NCBI RefSeq assembly: GCF_018437265.1
Contig: NZ_JAAMFL010000006.1
Span: 1-64,000, forward strand
Reading direction: 5' to 3'
Length of the DNA: 64,000 nt
DNA from: Fructobacillus parabroussonetiae
GTDB taxonomy: Bacteria > Bacillota > Bacilli > Lactobacillales > Lactobacillaceae
Part shown: positions 18,236 through 26,597 of the stretch, one piece after another
Layout: every line of letters begins with the position of its first letter
Numbering within the stretch: position 1 is the stretch's first letter
The notes under the pieces: model-generated
The model's input: the letters and a program-made list of their open reading frames with translations, nothing else
Databases searched by the model: none
Told to the model about the DNA's origin: nothing
Program-made: the position numbers and the translations under genes

Positions 18236-18247
18236 GTAAACTTCCTC

Positions 18248-19177
18248 CTATAAAATCTGAATCAGTTTCTCAGCGATTCGTTCATGATCGGCTAAACCAG
18301 GGTGGTGTGGCCTGGTTGGAATCTGCCAATCCGTCGTCTCAATGACGGTAAAGCAATCAAAGCGGGCGGCTTCTGCTTTGAAAATGTCGGTAAATTGCCC
18401 ATTCCAGGGCGTCAACACGTAAAAATGCGCTTGGTGGAAACGCTTGACTAACTCTAACAAGTAGACACGTAGGCCAAAGGCAAAGTCTTCTTCAGAAGCT
18501 CCGTAGTGCCCATCGTTCAAACCGTAGGCAACCACCACTTGTTTTGTTCGAACCCGTCGTCTTGCAATGTTTTCACCCACTCGCCAAAGGGCGTCAATCG
18601 CCTTTGGTTCCTGGAATGGTGCGGCAGCCGTCAATCCGGTCCCGCCATAGGCGATTCGATTTAAGGGCAGGCCCTTTTCTCGTGCAACGATGGCTGGGAA
18701 GGACTGACTAGGGCGGTGCCGGTCGTGGGCAGCCCCCGTCATAGCTTCTCCTGCGACAATCGAATCCCCCACAAAAGTCAAATAAGGTCGGACTTCTTGT
18801 TCGGCTGACGTTGGCAAAGTAGCGGTCAATTCGCCGGCACCCGTAAAGGCGGCCTTCTTAACTGTTAAGCCGCTTTGCCAAAAGGCAACCTGACCCGTTG
18901 CCCACTGGTCCAAAGTCAAGTGATAATCGTGTTTGCCAGCAAGGAGCATCACGGTTAGTTCACGACCATTAACCGACAAAGGCGCTTGATTTTCACCGTC
19001 GATGGTCAGTGTCCAGGTCATTTCGGGGTAGTCCGCATCGAAAAAGAGGCTGAACTGACCAGCGCCATCGGATGAAAAGGCAAAATAGGCACCATACTGC
19101 GAACAGCGAATGCCGTCCTCATCGCCAATTGCTGACCATTCTGGCGAAGCAATGCTTAATAATTCATGTTCTCTCAT
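18248..19177 (-). CDS. SGNH/GDSL-family esterase with N-terminal beta-sandwich
   Basis: A 309-residue protein. Residues 1-115 read as a beta-rich sandwich domain. The SGNH hydrolase domain follows: block I FVGDSIVAGE (nucleophile Ser near 137), block II YGGTG, block III YGLNDG, block V HHPGLADH. The layout resembles carbohydrate-esterase family 2 (deacetylases of sugars), which is an inference. No signal peptide, so it is cytosolic. The ATG overlaps the prs stop by one base (TGATG) and GGGAGG lies 7 bases upstream; a GTG three bases earlier is less likely. Confidence 0.85.
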   Translation of the reverse strand: MREHELLSIASPEWSAIGDEDGIRCSQYGAYFAFSSDGAGQFSLFFDADYPEMTWTLTIDGENQAPLSVNGRELTVMLLAGKHDYHLTLDQWATGQVAFWQSGLTVKKAAFTGAGELTATLPTSAEQEVRPYLTFVGDSIVAGEAMTGAAHDRHRPSQSFPAIVAREKGLPLNRIAYGGTGLTAAAPFQEPKAIDALWRVGENIARRRVRTKQVVVAYGLNDGHYGASEEDFAFGLRVYLLELVKRFHQAHFYVLTPWNGQFTDIFKAEAARFDCFTVIETTDWQIPTRPHHPGLADHERIAEKLIQIL

Positions 19178-20142
19178 CACTGTGCCTCCCGCTCCTCTTT
19201 TGGCAGGAGAACTTGGGCGAGTGACTTGTGCTCAATCACCTGCTTCAAGGCTTCGGCGAATAGCGAGGCAACGGAAATCACTTCGAGTTTTGCAAACCGC
19301 TTTTCTTCTGGAATCGCAACGGTATCCGAGATCATTAAGCGGTCCAAATCAGAGGCTTGCAAGGCTTCTGAGGCTTGACCCGACAAGACCCCGTGGGTGG
19401 CAAGGCCGGCGATTTCTCCCGCGCCCGCCTTTTTCAAAGCCGAAGCTGCTTTCATCATTGTCGCACCAGTGTCAACCATGTCCGCCACAATAATGGCATG
19501 CTTTCCGGCAACGTTTCCCGTCACCCGGGCCGGCTGATTCGAATAACGCTCCTGATCAATGATGGCCCACTGACTGTCAATCGCCGAAGCCAAGCGTTGC
19601 ACTAGCTTCAAAGTCGATGGTCCTGAAGCAACACAAACCACCTCTTGGCCGACCAGCCCCTTCTTTTCGAGGTAGTCAACCTGTGCGGGCAGGGCAATCA
19701 AATGATCGACTGGAATATCGAAGAAGCCCTGAACTTGAGCCGTGTGCAAATCCATGGTCATGACCCGTTTAATGCCTTGATCCTGCAACATGTCGGCAAT
19801 CAAGCGGGCCACAATTGGTTCTCGTGACCGTGTTTTACGATCCGAACGGGCGTAACCCATGTAGGGAATAATCACATTGATGGACTTAGCGGAAGTCCGC
19901 TTGGCCGCATCAATGAAAATCATCAACTTCATGAAGTTTTCGTTGACCGGATCAGCAATCGGTGCAATCACATAGACATCGATTCCACGAACGGAGTCGA
20001 CGATTCGTTCGTAGATTTCGCGGTCGGCAAAAGTCCGAATGTCAACGGGTGACAATGGAACGCCGACTTGTTCAGCGACTTGTTCAGAGAATGCTGGGTT
20101 AATTCCTAAATCAAAGAGACGAAATTTTGGATTAGCAGTCAT
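19177..20142 (-). CDS. Divergent ribose-phosphate pyrophosphokinase paralogue
   Basis: A 321-residue member of the PRPP synthetase family (start at 20142, TGGAG 5 bases upstream; the open frame extends further without a site). Fold landmarks are intact: PYMGYARSDRK (93-103) and DLHTAQVQGFF (131-141). Several active-site signatures are altered. FADRE (38-42) replaces FSDGE, VASGPS (171-176) replaces the PDxGG segment, DQER (196-199) replaces the catalytic DKRR, and ADMVDTGAT (220-228) replaces DDMxDTxGT in the PRPP loop. Many lactic acid bacteria have a second Prs lacking some of these residues; activity or a regulatory role is open. TATAAT at 20206-20211 is a likely -10. It is cotranscribed with the SGNH gene. 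Confidence 0.85.
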   Translation of the reverse strand: MTANPKFRLFDLGINPAFSEQVAEQVGVPLSPVDIRTFADREIYERIVDSVRGIDVYVIAPIADPVNENFMKLMIFIDAAKRTSAKSINVIIPYMGYARSDRKTRSREPIVARLIADMLQDQGIKRVMTMDLHTAQVQGFFDIPVDHLIALPAQVDYLEKKGLVGQEVVCVASGPSTLKLVQRLASAIDSQWAIIDQERYSNQPARVTGNVAGKHAIIVADMVDTGATMMKAASALKKAGAGEIAGLATHGVLSGQASEALQASDLDRLMISDTVAIPEEKRFAKLEVISVASLFAEALKQVIEHKSLAQVLLPKEEREAQ

Positions 20143-20218
20143 ATTGGCTCCAGGCGGTTTCTTCATTCTTGCGACTGTTCGTTGCAAACAGTCTTTACTA
20201 CTTACATTATACTAAATT

Positions 20219-22762
20219 TCAACGCACTGCTGGCATAAAATCAGCCGGACTTAGGTCGTCCATGCCAATCAGTGGATCAATGCCGGCTGTTAAATGGGCA
20301 ACCGTGAGGCTGGTATCGTCCAGCATGGCCTTTTCATTTTCAGTCCTGTTCGGCTTGATTGAACTTTCAGGACCTTTTTTCAAAGGCTTTTGCTGACCTT
20401 GCTTGGCCCCTTCTTTCTCAAAGTCGCCCTTTTCGGCTGTTGCTTTTGACTTGGCAGGAGCAAGCTTGGCATCCACCGGCTTCTTTGGGCGCTTGGCTAC
20501 CGGCTTTTCCAACTGAGATTGCGTCCGAACATCCCCTGCAATCAGTGCCGCTAACTTAGTTTGGCGTCGAGGCACCTCATGTTCGGCCGCATACTGGTAG
20601 GCATCGTAGTCGCCAACCATCACAAGGGCCTCTTTGGCACGGGTAATCGCCGTGTAAACAAGGTTTTGATTCAACATAATCTTAAACTGGGAACTCAAGA
20701 CTAGAATCACTAGCTTAAACTCGTTCCCCTGTGCCTTGTGAATCGTGGTTGCATAGGCCAAAGTCAATTGGTTCAAGGTCTTTGTCGTATACCAGACCTC
20801 TTGGCCGGCAAAGTCGACCACCAGGGCATCGGCAGAAACACCCTTATCCGATTGATTGTGGACCGCGACAACTTCACCCATGTCCCCGTTGTAGATGTCA
20901 CGCTCACTGTCGTTTTCTAGCTGTAAGACTTTATCACCGAGACGAAAAACGGTATCGCCATATTGCAGCGTCTTTTGACCGGGTTTGACCGGATTGAACA
21001 GATCCTGTGCGAGCTGATTTAAGGCATTCACCCCCGCCGCTGTCTTGTACATGGGAGCCAAAACCTGGACTTGATCGGCTGTAAAGCCTTTTTTAATGGC
21101 CGAAGAAAGCACCTGTCCCACCGCGGATGGCACCTGCGCCGTCCGGGTCAAGAAGGTCGAACGATCCTTTTGCTTTTCTTCAAAGTCTTCTGGCAACCGT
21201 CCCTGATTAATAGCCGAAGCCAAAGTCGAAATCGACGATCCCTTCCCCTGTCGGTAAATCCGCTGGAGGGCAACGTGGTCAACAGCCGGGCTATTGATCA
21301 GATCAGCCAAGACGTTTCCAGGCCCCACCGATGGTAATTGATCCGCATCCCCCACCAGCACGACATGCATCGTTTTTGGAATGGCCGAAAAGAGCGTGGC
21401 CGCCAAAGTCGAATCAAGCATCGATGCCTCATCGATAACAAGCAAGCCACCTGAGAGCGGGTTGTCGGCATCAAATTCAGCGTCGTCTCCATCCGAGATT
21501 CCTAACAGGCGATGGATCGTCGTGGCCTCATAGCCGGTGATTTCCGTCATTCGTTTGGCCGCACGACCGGTTGGCGAAGCCAGGCGAACCCGCTGCTCCT
21601 TTAGCCAATCCTGGTCTTTTCCACCATCTTTGGCCTGCTTTTTAACCAGCGCCTCCCAGGTTTTGATCAAGGTTTTTGTGACCGTGGTTTTCCCGGTACC
21701 GGGCCCACCCGTTAAAACAAAGAGCTGGCTTGAGAGCGCCTTTTTCACGGCCTCTTCTTGTACGTCATCGAGTGTCAGATTATCTGGGACAACAAAGGCA
21801 TCATCGATGGCAGGCAAGGTCGTTTCAATGGCCGAACGCTTTTCCGAAAGCTCTTGAATCTTATCGGCGACGGTTTGCTCGGCTAAGGCCAAATCTCTTG
21901 GTTGATAGGCGCCTTCTGAAAAGGTCAACCGCCCTTCTGCAACGAGAGCACCCAAGGTCGCGTCAATGTCTTGGGAGCCCTCCAATAAAGCACCGCCCAA
22001 CATGTTTTGCGCGCTTTGCCTTGCTTGTTCCACCGTTAAGAAGGTGTGGCCGTGGGCAAAGCAACTGCCCTGAATCGCCGCAAAGACCCCGGCCTTCAAC
22101 CGTTCTGGACTCTTGTCATCAAAGCCTGCCGAACGAGCAATCGCATCGACTTTTTTAAAGGGCAAACCGTCCACATCATAGACCAGCTCGTAAGGCTCTT
22201 CTTGCAAGATGCGCTGCGCTTCTTCCCCGTAACGGTCGAACAAACGCCCAGCCAAATCCGCTGACAGGCCGACCCGGTGGCCAAAGGCAAAAAGTCGTTC
22301 CAGCCCCATGTTATTGGTCAACGTCTCCACGAGGTTGTCGGCCACCTTCGGCTTTAAAAGGCCGTTCAAGACCGTTTTATCGGCCAAGATTTTATCCAGT
22401 GCCCCTTCACCCAGTGCATCGACCAGCTTCTCTGCCGTTTTCTTTCCAATACCGGCAAAGTCGCCCGATGAAAAGAAGGCCACCAGGCCTTTTTCATCCG
22501 TCGCAACCTGATTTTCATAACGGGCCGCCTGAAACTGCTGACCATAGCGCGGGTGAGTCACCAGTTGGCCAAAAAAGGCGTAGGTCGACCCTGGTTTAAC
22601 GGAGGCAAAGGTGCCCGTCACAATCAGTTCTTCTTCGTCCCAGTCAAAGTCATTTTCTTCAACCGAAACGGAAAGAATCTTAAAATAAGAATCCTTCGCC
22701 GCAAAAATCACATTTTGCAGCACACCCTTTACTTGATTGTCCTCAGAAATCGTTCTTGCCAT
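20219..22762 (-). CDS. recD2: RecD2-type 5'-3' DNA helicase
   Basis: An 847-residue superfamily 1B helicase of the RecD2 type, found in bacteria without RecBC and linked to repair and replication-fork maintenance. The N-terminal third contains the helix-hairpin-helix region typical of RecD2. Walker A is LTGGPGTGKTTV near residue 350, Walker B is LLVIDEASMLD, and LVGDADQLPSVGPG, RIYRQ and the C-terminal LAYATTIHKAQGNEF motif follow. The last 120 residues are charged and low in complexity (Lys/Pro/Ala-rich), longer than I expect for the core. It starts 51 bases after the histidine phosphatase gene. Confidence 0.94.
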   Translation of the reverse strand: MARTISEDNQVKGVLQNVIFAAKDSYFKILSVSVEENDFDWDEEELIVTGTFASVKPGSTYAFFGQLVTHPRYGQQFQAARYENQVATDEKGLVAFFSSGDFAGIGKKTAEKLVDALGEGALDKILADKTVLNGLLKPKVADNLVETLTNNMGLERLFAFGHRVGLSADLAGRLFDRYGEEAQRILQEEPYELVYDVDGLPFKKVDAIARSAGFDDKSPERLKAGVFAAIQGSCFAHGHTFLTVEQARQSAQNMLGGALLEGSQDIDATLGALVAEGRLTFSEGAYQPRDLALAEQTVADKIQELSEKRSAIETTLPAIDDAFVVPDNLTLDDVQEEAVKKALSSQLFVLTGGPGTGKTTVTKTLIKTWEALVKKQAKDGGKDQDWLKEQRVRLASPTGRAAKRMTEITGYEATTIHRLLGISDGDDAEFDADNPLSGGLLVIDEASMLDSTLAATLFSAIPKTMHVVLVGDADQLPSVGPGNVLADLINSPAVDHVALQRIYRQGKGSSISTLASAINQGRLPEDFEEKQKDRSTFLTRTAQVPSAVGQVLSSAIKKGFTADQVQVLAPMYKTAAGVNALNQLAQDLFNPVKPGQKTLQYGDTVFRLGDKVLQLENDSERDIYNGDMGEVVAVHNQSDKGVSADALVVDFAGQEVWYTTKTLNQLTLAYATTIHKAQGNEFKLVILVLSSQFKIMLNQNLVYTAITRAKEALVMVGDYDAYQYAAEHEVPRRQTKLAALIAGDVRTQSQLEKPVAKRPKKPVDAKLAPAKSKATAEKGDFEKEGAKQGQQKPLKKGPESSIKPNRTENEKAMLDDTSLTVAHLTAGIDPLIGMDDLSPADFMPAVR

Positions 22763-22786
22763 CTCGTCCTACTTCTCAATATGTAC

Positions 22787-22802
22787 GGTACAAAGCTGTA
22801 CC
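22787..22802. repeat. Short perfect inverted repeat upstream of recD2
   Basis: GGTACA-AAGC-TGTACC, two 6-base arms, centred about 32 bases before the recD2 start in the gap after the phosphatase gene. It has no T-run and could be an operator or an mRNA hairpin near the ribosome site. Confidence 0.4.
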
Positions 22803-22813
22803 ATTTTCCCATG

Positions 22814-23470
22814 CTAAATGGTGGTCGAGGCGTCTTGCGCCTTGCCCAAATAATCCGTTTGATTCCAAGCAAGCAAATCAAAGTGTTGACCATCCGCCGT
22901 GTGGATGGTGGTTGTTGACGTGTTGGACAAGCCACCCAGTCGCGAGCGAATTTCAGCTCTTGGTACCCCTAACAAATTCGTCATACCAAAAGTCAAAATC
23001 AGCCCATGGGCAACAACCAAGACCGCATCATCTGGATAATCCGCACTCACTTGTTCGATAAAACGGCGGAAACGAGCCACGGCCTTCGTATAGCCTTCAC
23101 CATGAAAGCCCTGCCCCTCAAAGTTTTCCAAATGGTTTCGATACGTATCGAAGGCCTGGGGATAATCGCGCGCCACGTCGTCTTTCTTTTGGCCTTCCCA
23201 GTCACCGAGCCCGACTTCGACAATGTTGGAATGCAAAGAAAGGTTTGGGCTGTCCGGTAATCCCTGAACAATCGTGGCCGCTGTCTTTTGCGCCCGTGGT
23301 AAAGGAGAGGAAAAGGCCCGTCGAATCTTCTTATCCTTTAAGAAGTTCGCCACCTTCCCCATATCATCATAGGAGCTTTTTAACAGCGGCGAATCGCCAT
23401 GGGCCCCTTGGAAACGCTTTTCCAGGTTCCATTCCGTCTGACCATGTCGTACAAAGTAAAAAGTTGTCAT
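22814..23470 (-). CDS. Histidine phosphatase family protein (phosphoglycerate-mutase-like)
   Basis: A 218-residue protein starting with FVRHGQTEWN, the catalytic RHG motif of the histidine phosphatase superfamily. It also has FSSPLPRAQKTA, a central Glu in VEVGLGDWEGQ, and the second His in VLVVAHGLIL. It probably dephosphorylates a small metabolite; family membership alone does not say which. The ATG overlaps the DUF1831 stop by four bases (ATGA). Confidence 0.9.
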   Translation of the reverse strand: MTTFYFVRHGQTEWNLEKRFQGAHGDSPLLKSSYDDMGKVANFLKDKKIRRAFSSPLPRAQKTAATIVQGLPDSPNLSLHSNIVEVGLGDWEGQKKDDVARDYPQAFDTYRNHLENFEGQGFHGEGYTKAVARFRRFIEQVSADYPDDAVLVVAHGLILTFGMTNLLGVPRAEIRSRLGGLSNTSTTTIHTADGQHFDLLAWNQTDYLGKAQDASTTI

Positions 23471-23805
23471 GCCACTTGCTCCAAAACCTGCCGTTCCACT
23501 AATTCTTTCAAAAAGAAGGCCAGCAATTCCATCATTTGGTCCTTATCCGCCCGCTTTTTAATATCAACGGGGCCACCAGCAGCGCCAACGACGTCGACTT
23601 TGGCAGTTGACAGATCCTTTTGGAAAACAATTTTCAACGAAATGGCTTGATCAATCGGCTGATCCGGCTGCAAGGAACGCTTCAGCACAAAAGCCCCGGC
23701 GTTGTTTGTCATGAAACCTAAATCCATCAAGGTAAATTTCTTAATGGCCGGGCTGATGGCAAAGTCACCAAGCCCCTCGATTTTAAATTGCTTTTGAAAT
23801 GCCAT
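23467..23805 (-). CDS. DUF1831 family protein
   Basis: A 112-residue protein of the lactobacillales DUF1831 group. Typical features are ISPAIKKFTLMDLGF near residue 25 and VERQVLEQ at the end. The function is not established. I choose the ATG at 23805, preceded by AGGAG with 7 bases spacing, over the longer frame from 23829. It is coupled by a four-base overlap to the phosphatase gene and lies 33 bases after rsmF. Confidence 0.78.
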   Translation of the reverse strand: MAFQKQFKIEGLGDFAISPAIKKFTLMDLGFMTNNAGAFVLKRSLQPDQPIDQAISLKIVFQKDLSTAKVDVVGAAGGPVDIKKRADKDQMMELLAFFLKELVERQVLEQVA

Positions 23806-23838
23806 GTCATCTCTCCTTTTTATAAACAAGTGGGCGTT

Positions 23839-25203
23839 CTAATGGCGAAGGCCCTTTGGATAAAAGTTCTTCAATTGACCATTCACAAACTTGGCCCAAC
23901 CGACACCGTTACCGCCGGCAGTCATCAAGACAAAGCCCTTTTGCAAGTCCGCCTTGGTGTTTAATGCCTCGCCATGAATGTAAGCCTGCCAGTCACTTGA
24001 GTCATCAATGGCAAAAGTCTGTGCCGCCTGATCAGGCTGAATCGCCAAGGCTAAAGCATGGTCTGGTTCAAAGCGTTTCTTCTTAAAAGAACCCAGGCAA
24101 AGGCCAGCCCGTAAGATTTTAATGCGACCAAAGGCCGGACAGTCAACTGGCATTAAAAAGACCCGATCGCCAAAACGCAGTAGCCGGGAAGAATCAACGA
24201 CCAGGCCAGGAACGGTTTGCTTCAAGAAATCTTGCAACAAGGCCGATTCCTCAGAAGAAAAACGATCGGCCTTTTGTCCTTTTATGGCTGGTCTCGTCTC
24301 TTCTTCATCATCTTTTCGGCGCAGTTTGGCGACAAAGTGTCCTTCGCCTGCTAAGTCCTGTGGCCACAAGCGTGCGGTTTTGGTGAGATCCGAACGCCCG
24401 TCTGCCCATTCTGGTCGGCCATCTTGAATGCCTGATCCAGCGACTTTGTCAATTTCTAGTAGTTCGAATTCCGGATAAGTTGCTAAGAGCCAGGCAATCG
24501 TCTGCTCATCTTCTTCCGGTGCAAAGGTACAGGTCGAGTAGACAAGTACCCCACCCGGCTTGACCATCGCCACCGCGTTGGCTAGAATCTCTTCCGACCG
24601 TTCGGCACATTCCCGTGGGTAGCCCTCTGACCAATAGGTGATGGCTTCGGGATCCTTTCGGAACATCCCCTCACCAGAACAGGGACTATCAAGCAACACG
24701 CGGTCAAAAAAGTCCGGCAATAACTGGGCTAAATCCTTGGAATCAGCCGAAGAAACAATGGCGTTTTGAACACCAAAACGTTCGATGTTTTCGGATAGAA
24801 TTTTTGCTCGGGAAAAGAAAATCTCATTCGTCCAAAGCAATCCCTGTCCCTTCATTTGACCAGCTAATTGCGTGGACTTTCCGCCAGGTGCCGCCGCCAA
24901 ATCAAGCACTTTTTCACCCGGTTGAGCGGCCAGGACCTCGGCTACAAATTGGGCCGATGGCTCTTGCGAATAGACCAGCCCCGTTGTATGATCGATACTT
25001 TTTCCAGCCACTTGCCCAAAATAACCATTAGGCGACCATGAGATTGGCTGTTCTAATGACAGGGAAAGGGGCTTTTGATTGGCCTTTAAGGGGTTCAATC
25101 GGAAGCCCTTGTCAACGGGTCCTTCTAAAGCCGCAAAAAAAGGCCCACTTTCGTTGCCGAGCAGGTCTTGATATTTTGCGATGAAAGCTTCTGGAAGTGC
25201 CAT
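23839..25203 (-). CDS. rsmF: 16S rRNA m5C methyltransferase, RsmF/YebU-like
   Basis: A 454-residue RNA cytosine-5 methyltransferase of the NOL1/NOP2/Sun family. Motif I is VLDLAAAPGGKSTQLA. The catalytic cysteines lie in LLDSPCSGEGMFRK (motif IV) and VYSTCTFAPEE (motif VI). The C-terminal part past residue 300 matches the RsmF RNA-binding extension. The start at 25203 has GAGG 5 bases upstream; a GTG two codons earlier is in frame but overlaps that site. It lies 26 bases after map. Confidence 0.92.
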   Translation of the reverse strand: MALPEAFIAKYQDLLGNESGPFFAALEGPVDKGFRLNPLKANQKPLSLSLEQPISWSPNGYFGQVAGKSIDHTTGLVYSQEPSAQFVAEVLAAQPGEKVLDLAAAPGGKSTQLAGQMKGQGLLWTNEIFFSRAKILSENIERFGVQNAIVSSADSKDLAQLLPDFFDRVLLDSPCSGEGMFRKDPEAITYWSEGYPRECAERSEEILANAVAMVKPGGVLVYSTCTFAPEEDEQTIAWLLATYPEFELLEIDKVAGSGIQDGRPEWADGRSDLTKTARLWPQDLAGEGHFVAKLRRKDDEEETRPAIKGQKADRFSSEESALLQDFLKQTVPGLVVDSSRLLRFGDRVFLMPVDCPAFGRIKILRAGLCLGSFKKKRFEPDHALALAIQPDQAAQTFAIDDSSDWQAYIHGEALNTKADLQKGFVLMTAGGNGVGWAKFVNGQLKNFYPKGLRH

Positions 25204-25229
25204 AGTCACCTCATCTCGAGAAATGTCTC

Positions 25230-26018
25230 TTACAAATACTTTGCGTCTTCTTCTGGATCCTGAGAAGTCAAAATCTTAGGACCGTCCTTGGTAATGGCTA
25301 GCGTATGTTCATACTGAGCCGACCATGAGCCGTCAGCCGTTCGAACCGTCCAACCATCTTCTGGGGTTTCGTCAGTCGTCACTTCCCAACCACCCATGTT
25401 AATCATGGGTTCGATGGTAATGGTCATCCCCTCCTTCAAACGAAGGCCGTGTCCCGCCTTACCGAAGTGCGGAATGGCTGGATCTTCGTGCATCGTTGGA
25501 CCAACGCCGTGGCCGATGTATTGACGAACATCGCCATAGCCCATCTCATCTTCTGCATACTGTTGAATGGCTGCGCCAATGTCACCCACTCGGTTGCCGA
25601 CCACCGCTTGGTCGATTCCCAAATAAAGGGACTTCTTCGCAACGTCCATCAACTTTTTGACTTCGGGTGATACCTCACCAACCGCATAAGACCAAGCTGA
25701 ATCGGATACGGCGCCATCAAGGCCAACGACCGTGTCGACTTTGACAAGGTCACCGTTCTTCAACTTCAAGCCCTTGCGAGGCAATCCGTGGGCCACTTCG
25801 TTGTTGACCGAAATCGTCACCGCGTACTTAAAGCCTTCGAAGCCGATTTGCAAAGGAACGCCACCGTGGTCCTCGATATAAGCCTTACATTTTGTCTCGA
25901 TTTCCCAGGTATCCAAACCGGGCTTAATCAAATCGCGAAGCATGTGGTGCATGCCGGCAATGATGGCACCGGATTTGCGCATGGCTTCGATTTCACGTGG
26001 TGATTTCAAACTAATCAT
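25230..26018 (-). CDS. map: Methionine aminopeptidase, type I
   Basis: A 262-residue MetAP that removes the initiator methionine from nascent proteins. The metal ligands are visible in VDTVVGLDGAVSDSAW (two Asp), IGHGVGPTMHED (His), TIEPMINMG (Glu) and the final QYEHTLAI (Glu). I place the start at 26018 (ISLKSPREIEAMRKSG follows), with AAAGGG upstream; the frame remains open to 26138 without a site. TATAAT at 26053-26058 on the minus strand is the likely -10. It may head a map-rsmF-DUF1831-phosphatase-recD2 transcript. Confidence 0.95.
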   Translation of the reverse strand: MISLKSPREIEAMRKSGAIIAGMHHMLRDLIKPGLDTWEIETKCKAYIEDHGGVPLQIGFEGFKYAVTISVNNEVAHGLPRKGLKLKNGDLVKVDTVVGLDGAVSDSAWSYAVGEVSPEVKKLMDVAKKSLYLGIDQAVVGNRVGDIGAAIQQYAEDEMGYGDVRQYIGHGVGPTMHEDPAIPHFGKAGHGLRLKEGMTITIEPMINMGGWEVTTDETPEDGWTVRTADGSWSAQYEHTLAITKDGPKILTSQDPEEDAKYL

Positions 26019-26186
26019 GAATGTCCCTTTCTTGTCTTTTAAAAGTACCTCTATTATACCATTTTCACCCCTGGCAAAAAGGGCGAAAGCATCTTTTTTA
26101 TCCGAGTCGATTCTGCTGCCGCTTGTTGACTTTTCCAAAGTCCACGGCCATAATGAAGGAAAGAAGAAGGAAAAGGAGTCTCTGAT

Positions 26187-26525
26187 ATGAAGAACTTTTT
26201 ACTTGGTGTTTCATTGTTTGGTAACGCGGCTTTGGCCTACGCATTGTTGAAGGACGACGACCGTGTCGCCGACTTGAAGGATAAGGCCCAAGACGTTGTC
26301 GAATCCGGTAAGGCAAAGGGACAAGAAGCCTTGGCCTACGGAAAGCAAAAGGCAACGGATTTAACCGAAGCCAGCAAGCAAAAGGCCGCTGATTTGACGG
26401 AAGCGGGCAAGGGCAAGTTCCAAGAAGTAAAGGGACAAGCCGCTGCAAAGAAAGAAGACGCTAGCCAGTCTTTGGACGACCAATTAGCTGAATTGAAGGA
26501 ACGCGCTGGCGTTTTCGATAACTAA
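26187..26525 (+). CDS. Small membrane-anchored protein with amphipathic helical repeats
   Basis: A 112-residue protein of unknown function. Residues 1-21 are hydrophobic (LLGVSLFGNAALAYALL), then a long Lys/Ala/Asp/Glu-rich helix. About 11-residue units recur, as in QKATDLTEASK and QKAADLTEAGK. The pattern resembles YtxH-like or LEA-like stress proteins, but I cannot assign a family. AAAGGAG precedes the ATG. It is transcribed alone, convergent with dacA. Confidence 0.75.
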   Translation: MKNFLLGVSLFGNAALAYALLKDDDRVADLKDKAQDVVESGKAKGQEALAYGKQKATDLTEASKQKAADLTEAGKGKFQEVKGQAAAKKEDASQSLDDQLAELKERAGVFDN

Positions 26526-26543
26526 GCAATCAAAAACTGAAAC

Positions 26544-26577
26544 AAAAAAGCAGAACCTCTCGGTTCTGCTTTTTTTC
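26544..26577. terminator. Bidirectional terminator between the small membrane protein and dacA
   Basis: AAAAAAGCAGAACC-TCTC-GGTTCTGCTTTTTTT hairpin with T-runs on both strands. Confidence 0.9.
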
Positions 26578-26597
26578 GTCATCATTCATGATTTTTT

